From JAYXXU01 sp049301135 (lineage in GTDB: Bacteria > Pseudomonadota > Gammaproteobacteria > Pseudomonadales > Moraxellaceae), in the NCBI GenBank assembly GCA_049301135.1, contig JBAQKP010000134.1, positions 1-15,532 of the forward strand: a stretch of DNA of 15,532 bases, written 5' to 3'. Below, one piece after another: positions 7,714-15,006 of the stretch; the stretch's first letter is position 1; every line of letters starts with the position of its first letter. The position numbers were made by a program, and so were the translations under genes. A model generated the notes under the pieces. The model was not told the origin of the DNA, did no database searches, and saw nothing but the letters and a program-made list of their open reading frames with translations.

Positions 7714-8640
7714 CTATCGCTTGGCGCGTGGATGCGCTTGATCGTAGACCTGCGTCAGCCGCTCAAAATCTAAATGGGTATAAATCTGCGTAGTGCTGAT
7801 GTTGGCATGTCCCAGCATCTCCTGCACCGCGCGTAGATCGCCACTACTGCGCAACACATGTGAGGCAAAACAATGCCTTAATAAATGCGGATGCAAATGC
7901 TGATCAATGCCCGCACGCTGCGCCTGATAGGCGACTCGCCGTTCGATGGTGCGGGTGGTTAAGCGTGTCCCGCGTGTTTCACTGATAAACAACGCCTGCT
8001 CATCGCCCTCGATCCACAGTTCACGATGTGGCAACCAATCGCGCAGCGCGGTCAGAGCTTGCCGACCGACCGGAATCAGCCGAGTTTTATTGCCTTTACC
8101 GGTCACGCTGACCAAACCACTCGACAGGTCGATATCTTGTAGCGACAAACCCGCCAGCTCCGACACGCGTAGCCCACTGCTATACAGCAGCTCCAACATG
8201 GCACGATCACGCACCCACAAGCGCGCATCACTTGGCTCGGTCGGTGCAGGTTGATCTAACAGTTGCGCCAGCACTTCAGCATCGGCTACTTTAGGCAAGG
8301 GGCGTGTGGGACGTTGAATTTTAAAATCTTTGGCGGGATTGTGGCTGAGCAAACCTTGCTGCAATATGCTGTCACAAAACAACCGAATCGCCGATAACTC
8401 ACGCTGTAGACTGCTACTGGATAAGCTGTCCTGCTCAATTCGCTGCGCAGCATAGCGGCTTAAACCCTGCTGATCCAGCCCCGTCAGCCGCAAGCCCGCT
8501 TGCTGCAAAAACAGCAACAACTGACTGACATCACGCCGGTAGGCTTTAAGAGTATGCGGCGAACGACCGGCCAACTGAAGCTGGAGCAGCCACTGTTCCA
8601 ACCGATCCGTCTCGACACCCGCGGCAGATGTTGCGGTCAC
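7714..8640 (-). CDS. xerC: Tyrosine recombinase XerC
   Basis: A 308-residue site-specific recombinase that, with XerD, resolves chromosome dimers at dif under FtsK control. The N-terminal SAM-like domain (about 10-100, including SPHTLKAYRRDV) is followed by the catalytic domain. The catalytic set is complete: Arg158 (SSGLRVSELAGL), Lys182 (GKGNKTR), His252 and Arg255 (HLLRH), His278 (LGHANISTTQIY) and nucleophile Tyr287. XerC rather than XerD is favoured by similarity to the E. coli XerC end (HANISTTQIYTHLDF and terminal AHPRAKR). The start is GTG at 8638-8640, five bases after the stop of the upstream pterin-synthase-like gene; no clear ribosome binding site precedes it, so translation probably depends on coupling. 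In many gammaproteobacteria xerC follows dapF; here its partner is different. Confidence 0.93.
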   Translation of the reverse strand: MTATSAAGVETDRLEQWLLQLQLAGRSPHTLKAYRRDVSQLLLFLQQAGLRLTGLDQQGLSRYAAQRIEQDSLSSSSLQRELSAIRLFCDSILQQGLLSHNPAKDFKIQRPTRPLPKVADAEVLAQLLDQPAPTEPSDARLWVRDRAMLELLYSSGLRVSELAGLSLQDIDLSSGLVSVTGKGNKTRLIPVGRQALTALRDWLPHRELWIEGDEQALFISETRGTRLTTRTIERRVAYQAQRAGIDQHLHPHLLRHCFASHVLRSSGDLRAVQEMLGHANISTTQIYTHLDFERLTQVYDQAHPRAKR

Positions 8641-8645
8641 TGCGC

Positions 8646-9242
8646 TTATACCAACACTTGCTGCTGAACGGTCGGATTGGTAAATGGTTTGCCTTGCTTG
8701 AGTGCTTCAAACATCTGTGGATCAGCCCATTCTTGCTGTACCTGTTCTGAGAAGACAATCTGCTCAAGACTTAACACACCCATTTGCGCATTCTCGACAT
8801 CTGGCCGAAAGCACTGTGCATAACCGGTGGCAGTTTCGTGTACGATGACCGAGTGTACCTGCACATCACCTTCACCATTTTGGGTTTCAGTGTGTTGCAG
8901 CACCGCATCAGCCAAGCAAAAAAATACCCGCGAAAACTGCTCCGCCGACGGCGATACCGGCAAGGCAATCCAACGCGCACTAAACTTTTGACAAGCCGCA
9001 ATATACTCAGGATCGTCTTTTGACCAAAAACAAATCGCGTGATCAAAACTATCAAACAAATCGCGAATCACGCCTTTGAGCAAGCCAAAATCATACACCA
9101 TTTGGCCATGATCCAAACGATGCGCCTCCAAAATCAGCTCAACCTGATAGCTATGCCCATGTATCGAACGCCGACAGCGGTCTGAGCTGCAATTGCGCAC
9201 GATGTGGGCGTTTTCAAACTTAAATAACTTCCGGATCAACAT
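8646..9242 (-). CDS. 6-pyruvoyl-tetrahydropterin synthase / 6-carboxytetrahydropterin synthase (QueD) family protein, long form
   Basis: A 198-residue member of the PTPS/QueD family, which acts on dihydroneopterin triphosphate; QueD makes the queuosine precursor 6-carboxy-tetrahydropterin. Zinc ligands are His13 (FENAH), His28 and His30 (SIHGHSY). The catalytic Cys matches Cys23 (DRCRRSIHGH), and the Asp-His pair and Glu match Asp67-His68 (SFDHAI) and Glu136 (VHETATGY). ATG 9240-9242 has GAGGGG (9249-9254 on the opposite strand) 6 bases upstream. The protein is much longer than classical QueD (about 120 residues), with extra sequence between helix and strand regions and about 50 residues added after the catalytic Glu region. 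The exact reaction is therefore uncertain. It is followed by xerC, five bases downstream. A candidate promoter and dyad lie just upstream. Confidence 0.82.
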   Translation of the reverse strand: MLIRKLFKFENAHIVRNCSSDRCRRSIHGHSYQVELILEAHRLDHGQMVYDFGLLKGVIRDLFDSFDHAICFWSKDDPEYIAACQKFSARWIALPVSPSAEQFSRVFFCLADAVLQHTETQNGEGDVQVHSVIVHETATGYAQCFRPDVENAQMGVLSLEQIVFSEQVQQEWADPQMFEALKQGKPFTNPTVQQQVLV

Positions 9243-9253
9243 CGCGAACCCCT

Positions 9254-9276
9254 CAAACTCAGCAGAGTTGATTATA
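9254..9276 (-). promoter_or_regulatory. Candidate promoter -10 and overlapping dyad upstream of the QueD-family gene
   Basis: Read on the minus strand, a perfect TATAAT lies at 9276-9271, 28 bases before the ATG at 9242. The -35 region is weak (nothing close to TTGACA at 16-19 bases). Immediately downstream is an imperfect inverted repeat, CAACTC-TGCT-GAGTTTG (9270-9254), covering the expected transcription start and touching the GAGGGG ribosome binding site. It could be an operator or a small leader hairpin. The 84-base gap between gspK and this gene (9243-9326) shows no terminator with a T tract. Confidence 0.45.
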
Positions 9277-9326
9277 CGTCAGCCGGTGATCCAGTGGGCA
9301 CGACTTCTGCAACCACGTAATCGGCT

Positions 9327-10340
9327 TTAAGGCTTGCTGATCGGTACTGACGCAGCAATCGGGGCAAATGAGCGCTGATAGGCCGATACCGTTGCGCCCT
9401 GACGATAAAAATCACTGGTCAGATGCCGCGTCCGTCCGGACAGCATGACTGTGACTTGTGCTTGATAATAGCTACTTTTGACCGATAAAAATCGCTGCGC
9501 CTGCGTGCGTTGCTCTGGAGTGATTTGGCTTTGACCCGACATGTCCCAAAACGCTGCAATCTGCTCAATCGGCTCGGCGTTTTGATCTCGCCGACTGACC
9601 CAATCACCGACCGTGTTGCGATCCATATTGTCAACCAGTGCGGCCAGCAGCGGCGCTTGTGCGGTATTCAGATTGACTGTCGCAAACGCCGGCAGCGCAC
9701 TCACATATGGCTGAATCAGTTCAAACGCCTCCGCCGATTCAAAACCACGCACCAACTGCAACTCTTGCACACTCATCAGTGGCCGATTGGCGGCACGGTA
9801 GCTCGGCTGCTGCCCTTGATAAAAACTATCCTCTGCGCCCGCAGCACCAGTAATCGTCTCGTCGGGATCTTGCCAATCCAGCACTGCATCGGCCAGATCT
9901 GCGGACAGACCCACCTGCGTGAGTAAGCGGCCAAACAAGGCGAGCGCCTCTGGATCAGGCTGGCCGTTGTGATACAGATTATTCAGGTTAAAGCGACCCG
10001 ATTGCTCAACCAACTGACCCGATACAAAACCGTCTTCAACCGGATACGGCGGGGTGGGCTTCGCCCACAGCTCACCGAGATGATCGGTATTCGCACCAGA
10101 TTGCTGGTCTGCTGCCAGCAACTCGATTAAAAATCGCTCACCGGCCAGCGCATACTGCGTGGCTTGATTTTGTCGAAATAACACGCTGCCTTCACGTACC
10201 AACCGCTGCTGCTTCATCAGCAAACTAGACGCCAAGATCGTTGCCATCGCGACCATCAGCAAAATCGTCAGCAGCGCCACCCCTTGCTCACGATGTAAGC
10301 TGGCAATACTACTGTTTGGTATGCGACGCTGCAGGATCAC
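9327..10340 (-). CDS. gspK: Type II secretion minor pseudopilin GspK
   Basis: A 337-residue minor pseudopilin, the tip subunit of the type II secretion pseudopilus with GspI and GspJ. The prepilin cleavage site is Gly20/Val21, followed by the hydrophobic helix VALLTILLMVAMATILA. Mature position 5 is Thr25 rather than Glu, the known hallmark of GspK. The large globular part has RFNLNNL (116-122), an acidic DWQDPDE segment (155-161) matching the region that binds calcium in GspK, the conserved NRPLMSVQELQLVRGF, and VNLNTA. The length fits the family. The start is GTG at 10338-10340, overlapping the gspJ stop by four bases (GTGA), with AGGAG 7 bases upstream. It is the last gene of the tetR-gspHIJK run. 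Confidence 0.93.
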   Translation of the reverse strand: MILQRRIPNSSIASLHREQGVALLTILLMVAMATILASSLLMKQQRLVREGSVLFRQNQATQYALAGERFLIELLAADQQSGANTDHLGELWAKPTPPYPVEDGFVSGQLVEQSGRFNLNNLYHNGQPDPEALALFGRLLTQVGLSADLADAVLDWQDPDETITGAAGAEDSFYQGQQPSYRAANRPLMSVQELQLVRGFESAEAFELIQPYVSALPAFATVNLNTAQAPLLAALVDNMDRNTVGDWVSRRDQNAEPIEQIAAFWDMSGQSQITPEQRTQAQRFLSVKSSYYQAQVTVMLSGRTRHLTSDFYRQGATVSAYQRSFAPIAASVPISKP

Positions 10341-11071
10341 GGATTTTCTCCTGCCGGTGGCGTATTTTGTGCGGCTTCGGTCTCTATTTTCGGCAGCGGC
10401 TCAGCCAATGCGAACACCCAGAGCCATTCACGACCCTGCTGAGTGATCGTGACCTGTACCCCACGCGGCAATCGTGTATCCCCTGCGGGCACGACGCCTT
10501 GATCTGGATTGGCTGGCGCTGCATCAGACAAGCTCGGCCACAGCGCTTGTGGCTCGGGATTGAGGGCTTCAAACTGCAATTTTTGTACATCACGCAGCAG
10601 CACAGTGCGGGTCGGTGGCGCGACATCAGCCTGATCAATCTGTGGATTCGACAAGCGCACTAATTTTTCATCTTCTAATAGATATTGCACGCGCTCTAGT
10701 GGACTGACTTGGCTAAAGCGCGGATCAAAATAGCCGGTTCGGGTAAAACTTAAGCGTTGTGCATCCAACAATAAGGCCGCCTGCGTGCCTGCTTGATCAC
10801 GCACCGGACGGGCTACCGCTTGGGTCAGATCGCGCAGCATTTGCCCATAGGCCAGTTGCTCGGCACTGAGTCGTACCGCCTGAATGCTGGCACGCTCACG
10901 GGTGATCATCAGATTGTTAAACACCTGCCAACCTGCCAACGATAGGACGGCAAAAATACTCATCGCCACCACCAGCTCAATCAGGGTGAATCCCGCAGCG
11001 CGGCTGGGTCGCACGACTGGCCGCGTAGATTGCGACGACCGCCGTGTAGAAATGATCGTGTTCAACATCAT
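10337..11071 (-). CDS. gspJ: Type II secretion minor pseudopilin GspJ
   Basis: A 244-residue pseudopilin that pairs with GspI and GspK at the pseudopilus tip. The type IV prepilin signal is Gly27/Phe28 in AAGFTLIELVVAMSIFAVLS, with the usual Glu at mature position 5 (Glu32), and is cut and N-methylated by the prepilin peptidase. The leader is long (27 residues) and basic. The body contains RVQYLLEDEKLVR and a LPRGVQVTI segment typical of GspJ. A tandem ATGATG makes the start ambiguous by one codon; the first is used. The upstream ribosome binding site is poor, and the gene starts 9 bases after gspI, so coupling is likely. The C-terminal Pro/Glu/Asn-rich tail (about 225-244) looks disordered. 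Confidence 0.92.
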   Translation of the reverse strand: MMLNTIISTRRSSQSTRPVVRPSRAAGFTLIELVVAMSIFAVLSLAGWQVFNNLMITRERASIQAVRLSAEQLAYGQMLRDLTQAVARPVRDQAGTQAALLLDAQRLSFTRTGYFDPRFSQVSPLERVQYLLEDEKLVRLSNPQIDQADVAPPTRTVLLRDVQKLQFEALNPEPQALWPSLSDAAPANPDQGVVPAGDTRLPRGVQVTITQQGREWLWVFALAEPLPKIETEAAQNTPPAGENP

Positions 11072-11080
11072 CGTGTCTGC

Positions 11081-11497
11081 TTACTCGACCGTCGGTTGGC
11101 TTAAAAAAACCACGAGACGCTGACCACCTGACGCGGCAGGCGCTTGACCCTCGCGCGTCTCAGCAGCCAGTGCAGACACTGACAACTCCACACGGCGTAC
11201 CGCCAATACCGGCGTCGGAAACGTTTGATAGCTTAACTGCCAACGCTGGCCGCCTTGCTCGATCATGCGCTCACCACTGCCTTCTGGCCATGCACGATTA
11301 ATCCGCAGCAACGCCGCCTCGTTCATCAGCAGATAATGCGCAGCACTGCGATCCCGCAGCGTACTCACCGCATGGGTATAGCTCATGCCTGCTTGGGTCA
11401 GCGCAATCGCCGCCACCGCAAAAATCGCCAACGCGACCATGACCTCTAACAAGGTAAAGCCCGCTTGAGATCGCGCGTTGGACTGATGCAATCTCAT
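11081..11497 (-). CDS. gspI: Type II secretion minor pseudopilin GspI
   Basis: A 138-residue pseudopilin. The prepilin cleavage site is Gly13/Phe14 in QAGFTLLEVMVALAIFAVAA, with Glu18 at mature position 5. The 'LLEVMVALAIFA' helix, the short length and the downstream LLMNEAALLRI segment fit GspI, which nucleates the GspI-J-K tip complex. Its ATG overlaps the gspH stop by four bases (ATGA at 11497-11494 on the minus strand), with AAGG nine bases upstream. It sits between gspH and gspJ, the standard H-I-J-K order. Confidence 0.92.
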   Translation of the reverse strand: MRLHQSNARSQAGFTLLEVMVALAIFAVAAIALTQAGMSYTHAVSTLRDRSAAHYLLMNEAALLRINRAWPEGSGERMIEQGGQRWQLSYQTFPTPVLAVRRVELSVSALAAETREGQAPAASGGQRLVVFLSQPTVE

Positions 11498-12069
11498 GGT
11501 GTGTCGCCTTGCTCATCATCACTGACTTGACCATTTGCACTGACATACAGCGGTGCACCAATAGGTTGCTGATCCTGCATCAGTTGCAAGCGCACCGGCG
11601 TCGCCTCACCATTGCCCAACCACATCAACTGAGGGGTACTCGCATCCTGCCAAATCGCTGTATCGCGCGTCGGTTGGCGTGTCGTTGTCCTCAGTTGTAA
11701 CGGCGTGATTTGTAGCCGTACCCGATCCGGCAACGGCTGAAACATAAAATCAGCCGCCACTGGCCAGCGCTGCGCGACATCCTCGGCAGTCGGCTCAAAG
11801 CCGACCACTTGGTAGCCCGCCAGTTGCCCAGCCTGTTGTGGCACGACTTGTAATGCCAGCAGCCGCCCTTGATCGAGTGACTCCAACTGCACAATCGCTA
11901 AATTATCCACCAACCGCTCACGCAGCAGTAATAGGCGGCGCTCACTTTCGCCACCAACGGACAAACTGACCATAGCCGCAAAAATCCCAATAATCACAAT
12001 CACCAACATCAGCTCAATCAGGGTAAAGCCCCGTTGTACTGTGCGAGATAATTGAAGAGTGGGCTTCAT
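11494..12069 (-). CDS. gspH: Type II secretion pseudopilin GspH
   Basis: A 191-residue pseudopilin with the prepilin site Gly14/Phe15 in QRGFTLIELMLVIVIIGIFA and Glu19 at mature position 5. Its identity as GspH rests on position before gspI-J-K and on the globular part, which has a GspH/FimT-like start (RLLLLRERLVDNLAIVQLES) and later strand-rich sequence. Its ATG (12067-12069) overlaps the stop of the TetR-type gene by four bases, with GGAAGA nine bases upstream. The major pseudopilin GspG, the ATPase GspE and the secretin are not in the window, so the system must be completed from elsewhere in the genome. Confidence 0.88.
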   Translation of the reverse strand: MKPTLQLSRTVQRGFTLIELMLVIVIIGIFAAMVSLSVGGESERRLLLLRERLVDNLAIVQLESLDQGRLLALQVVPQQAGQLAGYQVVGFEPTAEDVAQRWPVAADFMFQPLPDRVRLQITPLQLRTTTRQPTRDTAIWQDASTPQLMWLGNGEATPVRLQLMQDQQPIGAPLYVSANGQVSDDEQGDTP

Positions 12070-12722
12070 CGGGCGCTATCTTCCCACGACGCTAAGGTGT
12101 GTGGATGACTTGAGGAATGTTCAACTGGCTGCACATATTGCAGCGGCAACACCAACATCTGATCAATCAACGCCACCCGCAAACTATCACGCTCACCCAA
12201 ATAACGCTGATAAAAACTCGAATTCAAAATCGCCGAGCCACCTTGGGTCATCGACCAGATCGCTGCCAAATAATCACGCACCACCATCTGGCTATTTTGC
12301 TGCTCTAAATACGCACTGGTCAGATTAATAATCCGCCGTAAACGTTGCTTGCGGATCTGATACAACTGGCTGAACAATCCACCCAAACCCGTTGCACCCG
12401 CCGATAGCCGTTCTTCGATTTGCAGCAACAACACCGTGCGCTGCGAATGATGTAAATGATGCAACATATAGGCGGCCAACTGGGTCGGAAAATCGGCACG
12501 CGTATCCAGCATGTCCAACAAAATCTGCTCATTGCGAATAATCAAATGCAGATACAATTCATCTTTGCTTTGAAAGTGTTTATACAAGGTACCTTTGGCC
12601 AGATCTAAATCCAAAGCCAAGGCATCCAGCGTCATGCCCAACTCACCACTTTCGAGCAGCAAGCGCTCAGCCGCTTGAAAAATCAATTCTTCTCTGGCGC
12701 GAAACTGTGCCTGACGATCCAT
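12066..12722 (-). CDS. TetR/AcrR-family transcriptional regulator
   Basis: A 218-residue regulator with an N-terminal TetR DNA-binding domain: helix 1 in AREELIFQAAERLLLESGE (about 10-27), then the helix-turn-helix at about 30-52 (TLDALALDLDLAKGTLYKHF). The TLYKHF..KDELY motif is typical of the family. The C-terminal domain (about 60-205) is helical and would hold a ligand or dimer surface; the ligand is unknown. ATG 12722 is chosen because AGAGGA at 12730-12735 lies 7 bases upstream; an earlier in-frame ATG at 12752 (10 residues longer) lacks such a site and would overlap tatD by 26 bases. The stop overlaps gspH by four bases, so the regulator is co-transcribed with the pseudopilin genes. 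Its target cannot be read from the sequence. Confidence 0.88.
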   Translation of the reverse strand: MDRQAQFRAREELIFQAAERLLLESGELGMTLDALALDLDLAKGTLYKHFQSKDELYLHLIIRNEQILLDMLDTRADFPTQLAAYMLHHLHHSQRTVLLLQIEERLSAGATGLGGLFSQLYQIRKQRLRRIINLTSAYLEQQNSQMVVRDYLAAIWSMTQGGSAILNSSFYQRYLGERDSLRVALIDQMLVLPLQYVQPVEHSSSHPHTLASWEDSAR

Positions 12723-12726
12723 CCGC

Positions 12727-13524
12727 TCATCCTCTGATAGTTGTTGCGGCATCCCGCCGTAAACGATAAAAGTTTGTTGTGGTCAATTCAGCCAAGCGCT
12801 CAACCGACATCTGGTGCAGATCAGCCAGCACCAGCGCAACCTGTGGCAGATAGGCTGGCTCGTTGGGCTTGCCGCGATATGGCACAGGGGCAAGATACGG
12901 ACTATCCGTCTCGATCAACAGTCGATCTAAGGGCACTTGGCGCGCCACCTCACGCAAGTCAGCGGCATTTTTAAAGCTGATAATGCCCGAAAACGACACA
13001 TAGTAGCCCAGATCAAGCGCGGCTTTCGCGGTCGGCCAGTCCTCGGTAAAACAATGCAAAATGCCGTGTTCGGCGTGTTCAGCACGCAACACATCCAGCG
13101 TGTCATGCCGTGCTTCGCGCGTATGTACAATTACCGGCTTACCCAGTTGCTTACCGGCCGCAATATGCCGCGCAAACGACTCACGCTGTGCCGCTGCATG
13201 CTGCTGACTATAGTGATAGTCAAGGCCAGTTTCGCCAATCGCCCAAACCTTCTCGTGCTGTCCCCACTGACACAGCAACTCGACCGTGGCACGTGCCATC
13301 ATCGCTGGATCTTCGCACGGATGCACGCCGACACTGATGCCCACATCGGCATGCCGCTGCGCCAACTGCAACAATCCGGCATGCTCATCCAGATCAACAG
13401 CAACCGCCAAAAATGCCGAGACTTGCGCCTGACGTGCCACGGCTAACGCTTGATCAACGCAGCCAGCATGACGGGTTAAATCCAGTCGGTTCAGATGACA
13501 ATGTGAATCAATAAACACAAACAC
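12727..13524 (-). CDS. tatD: TatD-family metal-dependent hydrolase (DNase)
   Basis: A 265-residue TIM-barrel hydrolase of the TatD/YcfH family, whose members are metal-dependent nucleases. Metal ligands are visible in order: His8 and His10 (DSHCHL), Glu98 (GETGLDYH), His134 (VHTREA), His157 (LHCFTEDW) and Asp207 (ETDSPYLAP). The length is normal. The start is GTG 13524; a GTG two codons later (13518), giving MFIDSHCHL, is equally possible, and AAGAGAG upstream fits either. The gene lies 44 bases after pilZ, in the holB-pilZ-tatD order known from Pseudomonas, where the paralogue is the YcfH type rather than the one beside tatABC. The symbol is therefore the family name. Confidence 0.9.
   Translation of the reverse strand: MFVFIDSHCHLNRLDLTRHAGCVDQALAVARQAQVSAFLAVAVDLDEHAGLLQLAQRHADVGISVGVHPCEDPAMMARATVELLCQWGQHEKVWAIGETGLDYHYSQQHAAAQRESFARHIAAGKQLGKPVIVHTREARHDTLDVLRAEHAEHGILHCFTEDWPTAKAALDLGYYVSFSGIISFKNAADLREVARQVPLDRLLIETDSPYLAPVPYRGKPNEPAYLPQVALVLADLHQMSVERLAELTTTNFYRLRRDAATTIRG
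12730..12735 (-). promoter_or_regulatory. Ribosome binding site that decides the TetR-type gene start
   Basis: AGAGGA on the minus strand, 7 bases before ATG 12720-12722 and overlapping the last codons of tatD, whose TGA is at 12727-12729. It supports the shorter regulator start and coupling to tatD translation. Confidence 0.7.
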
Positions 13525-13568
13525 TCTCTTAGGCGGTCACGCCAAGCATGCACAGCCTGCTGATTAGA

Positions 13569-13910
13569 CTATAGGGTGTGGGTCGGTCGCGGTGAATTGA
13601 CTTGACCCGCCAACAGCTTTTCAATTTCTGTCCGCACTTTTTGCCCATCATCACCGCTTAACTGCATGCCAAAACCGGCCGGACGATGCCCCTGACTGCG
13701 ATGATTCACCCAGACCACTTTACCGGTTAGAGGAATTTTTTCATGCGACTCTGGCAAGGTCACCACCACAAACACCTCTTCGCCTAGCGGAAAGCTGCGA
13801 TTGGTTGGCACAAAAAGCCCGCCACCATACACAAATGGCATATAACTGGCGAGCAGATCTAGCAAGGTTTTGATCGGGTAATTAATGATCCCGCCGGCAC
13901 GTGGCAGCAT
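13569..13910 (-). CDS. pilZ: Type IV pilus biogenesis protein PilZ
   Basis: A 113-residue PilZ-domain protein very like P. aeruginosa PilZ, needed for type IV pilus assembly through contacts with PilB and FimX. Shared stretches include SYMPFVYGGGLFVPTNRSF, GKVVWVNHRSQGHRPAGFG and the terminal RPTHTL; the C-terminal residues matter for function in characterised homologues. The c-di-GMP-binding RxxxR and D/NxSxxG motifs of other PilZ domains are missing, as expected for this subgroup, which does not bind the nucleotide. ATG 13910 has AGGAG five bases upstream. The 56-base gap to holB carries no clear terminator; a weak TTGTGT/TAACAT pair there might be a promoter, but this is not convincing. 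Confidence 0.94.
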   Translation of the reverse strand: MLPRAGGIINYPIKTLLDLLASYMPFVYGGGLFVPTNRSFPLGEEVFVVVTLPESHEKIPLTGKVVWVNHRSQGHRPAGFGMQLSGDDGQKVRTEIEKLLAGQVNSPRPTHTL

Positions 13911-13966
13911 GGTTGCTCCTCAACTCAATGTTATTCCAAGATGACTGAATCGACACAAGGCGCCGA

Positions 13967-14995
13967 TCAAGGCGTGGCACGACTCGCCAATTGCTGCATC
14001 AGGCTATCATAGACCAAAGCAGGCTGCACATGTTGCGCTTGGCCTGCACTGAGTTGCAAGACCTGATCATACAATCCACACAATGTTGCCATAGAATAGG
14101 CGCGTTGAAGCGGCAGTAGATCCAAGTCTAATTGCTGTATAGGCTGCGTGCTCTGTAAGGCCAACAAGTCACGCAGCATCACTTGTAGTAAACCCAACCA
14201 ATCCAACACGCTCAGTTTTTTTTGCCACTGCTGCGACAACACAATACTGGGAATCCGCCGCGCCAACAACTGCTGCCAATCGTGCAGCCACGCCGCCCGC
14301 AAGCCGAACCACGCCGCATCCAATAACTGTAACGCCGCCAACGGCGCACCACCGGCCAGATTCAGCGCAACTGTCGCTGCCGCCACTGATAACTGTGCCT
14401 CGTCCTGCACATAGGCGAGCGCCTGATCTTGCGCAATCCGCCCCAATGCAAGTTGTTGCAAACGGCTGCGAATCGTCGCTGACAGTTGCAAGGCTTGATC
14501 GGCCACCAACAACAGCAACACACGCTCACTCGGTTCTTCGAGGGTTTTCAGTAACGCATTCGACGCCGCATGATTCAGACAATCGGCTGGCTCAATGATC
14601 ACCACGCGCCAACCGTCGCCAGTTTGTTGCACAAACGGCATCAGATCACGAATCTGGTCGATTTTAATCTGCTGTGACTGTTTGCCTTTGGCATCCGTCT
14701 CGCGCGAGATGCGCAGCAGGTTCGGATGAGTATCTGCCTTCAGCCATTGGCAGCTTTGACAGTGCCCACAGGCTTGGTCAGCCTCTGGCTGCTGTCGGCG
14801 TTGCTCACACAACAACCATGCCGCTAACCGATCCGCAAACAGTCGCTTGCCCACACCGGCCGAGCCACTCAGCAACAGTGCATGTGCCAACTGCGGATAA
14901 CGTTGCCGCAGCCGTTGCCAGTGCGGGCGCTGCCACGGCAACAGTGGTGCAAAATACTGAGGCAAGCGTGGTGCTGGGTCGGTTTTTGCGTTCAA
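13967..14995 (-). CDS. holB: DNA polymerase III subunit delta' (HolB)
   Basis: A 342-residue clamp-loader subunit. It starts as AAA+ module 1 with a P-loop-like GSAGVGKR (residues 44-51; Arg where Ser/Thr would be needed for ATP). The zinc-module cysteines are Cys63, Cys76, Cys79 and Cys82 (CGHCQSC). VVIIEPADCLNHAASNALLK and TLEEPSE are the Walker B/sensor 1 region of delta'. The usual SRC motif reads SRL (RSRLQQL, 177-179), so the Cys is replaced. The start is TTG 14995, forced by an in-frame stop shortly upstream and by fit to the family N-terminus; no ribosome binding site is visible. It begins 11 bases after kdsB, so translation may be coupled. Identity is also supported by the downstream pilZ and tatD. 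Confidence 0.9.
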   Translation of the reverse strand: MNAKTDPAPRLPQYFAPLLPWQRPHWQRLRQRYPQLAHALLLSGSAGVGKRLFADRLAAWLLCEQRRQQPEADQACGHCQSCQWLKADTHPNLLRISRETDAKGKQSQQIKIDQIRDLMPFVQQTGDGWRVVIIEPADCLNHAASNALLKTLEEPSERVLLLLVADQALQLSATIRSRLQQLALGRIAQDQALAYVQDEAQLSVAAATVALNLAGGAPLAALQLLDAAWFGLRAAWLHDWQQLLARRIPSIVLSQQWQKKLSVLDWLGLLQVMLRDLLALQSTQPIQQLDLDLLPLQRAYSMATLCGLYDQVLQLSAGQAQHVQPALVYDSLMQQLASRATP

Positions 14996-15006
14996 GATAG
15001 GGTCAT

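Noticed and set aside
7714..8640. Integrase of a mobile element instead of XerC
   Set aside because: The protein matches housekeeping XerC along its full length to the terminal PRAKR; no attachment site, excisionase or cargo genes are near.
9510..9926. A 138-codon plus-strand frame antisense to gspK
   Set aside because: gspK is clearly real and full length; the antisense product is Arg/His-rich with no motif.
12937..13446. A 169-codon plus-strand open frame antisense to tatD
   Set aside because: tatD is complete with all metal ligands; the antisense frame has no recognisable domain and unlikely composition (many Arg, Cys and His).
13525..13568. Short GGCG-CGCC inverted repeat and GCATGC between pilZ and tatD as a terminator or operator
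   Set aside because: The stem is only four pairs, with no T tract and no clear promoter; too weak to call.
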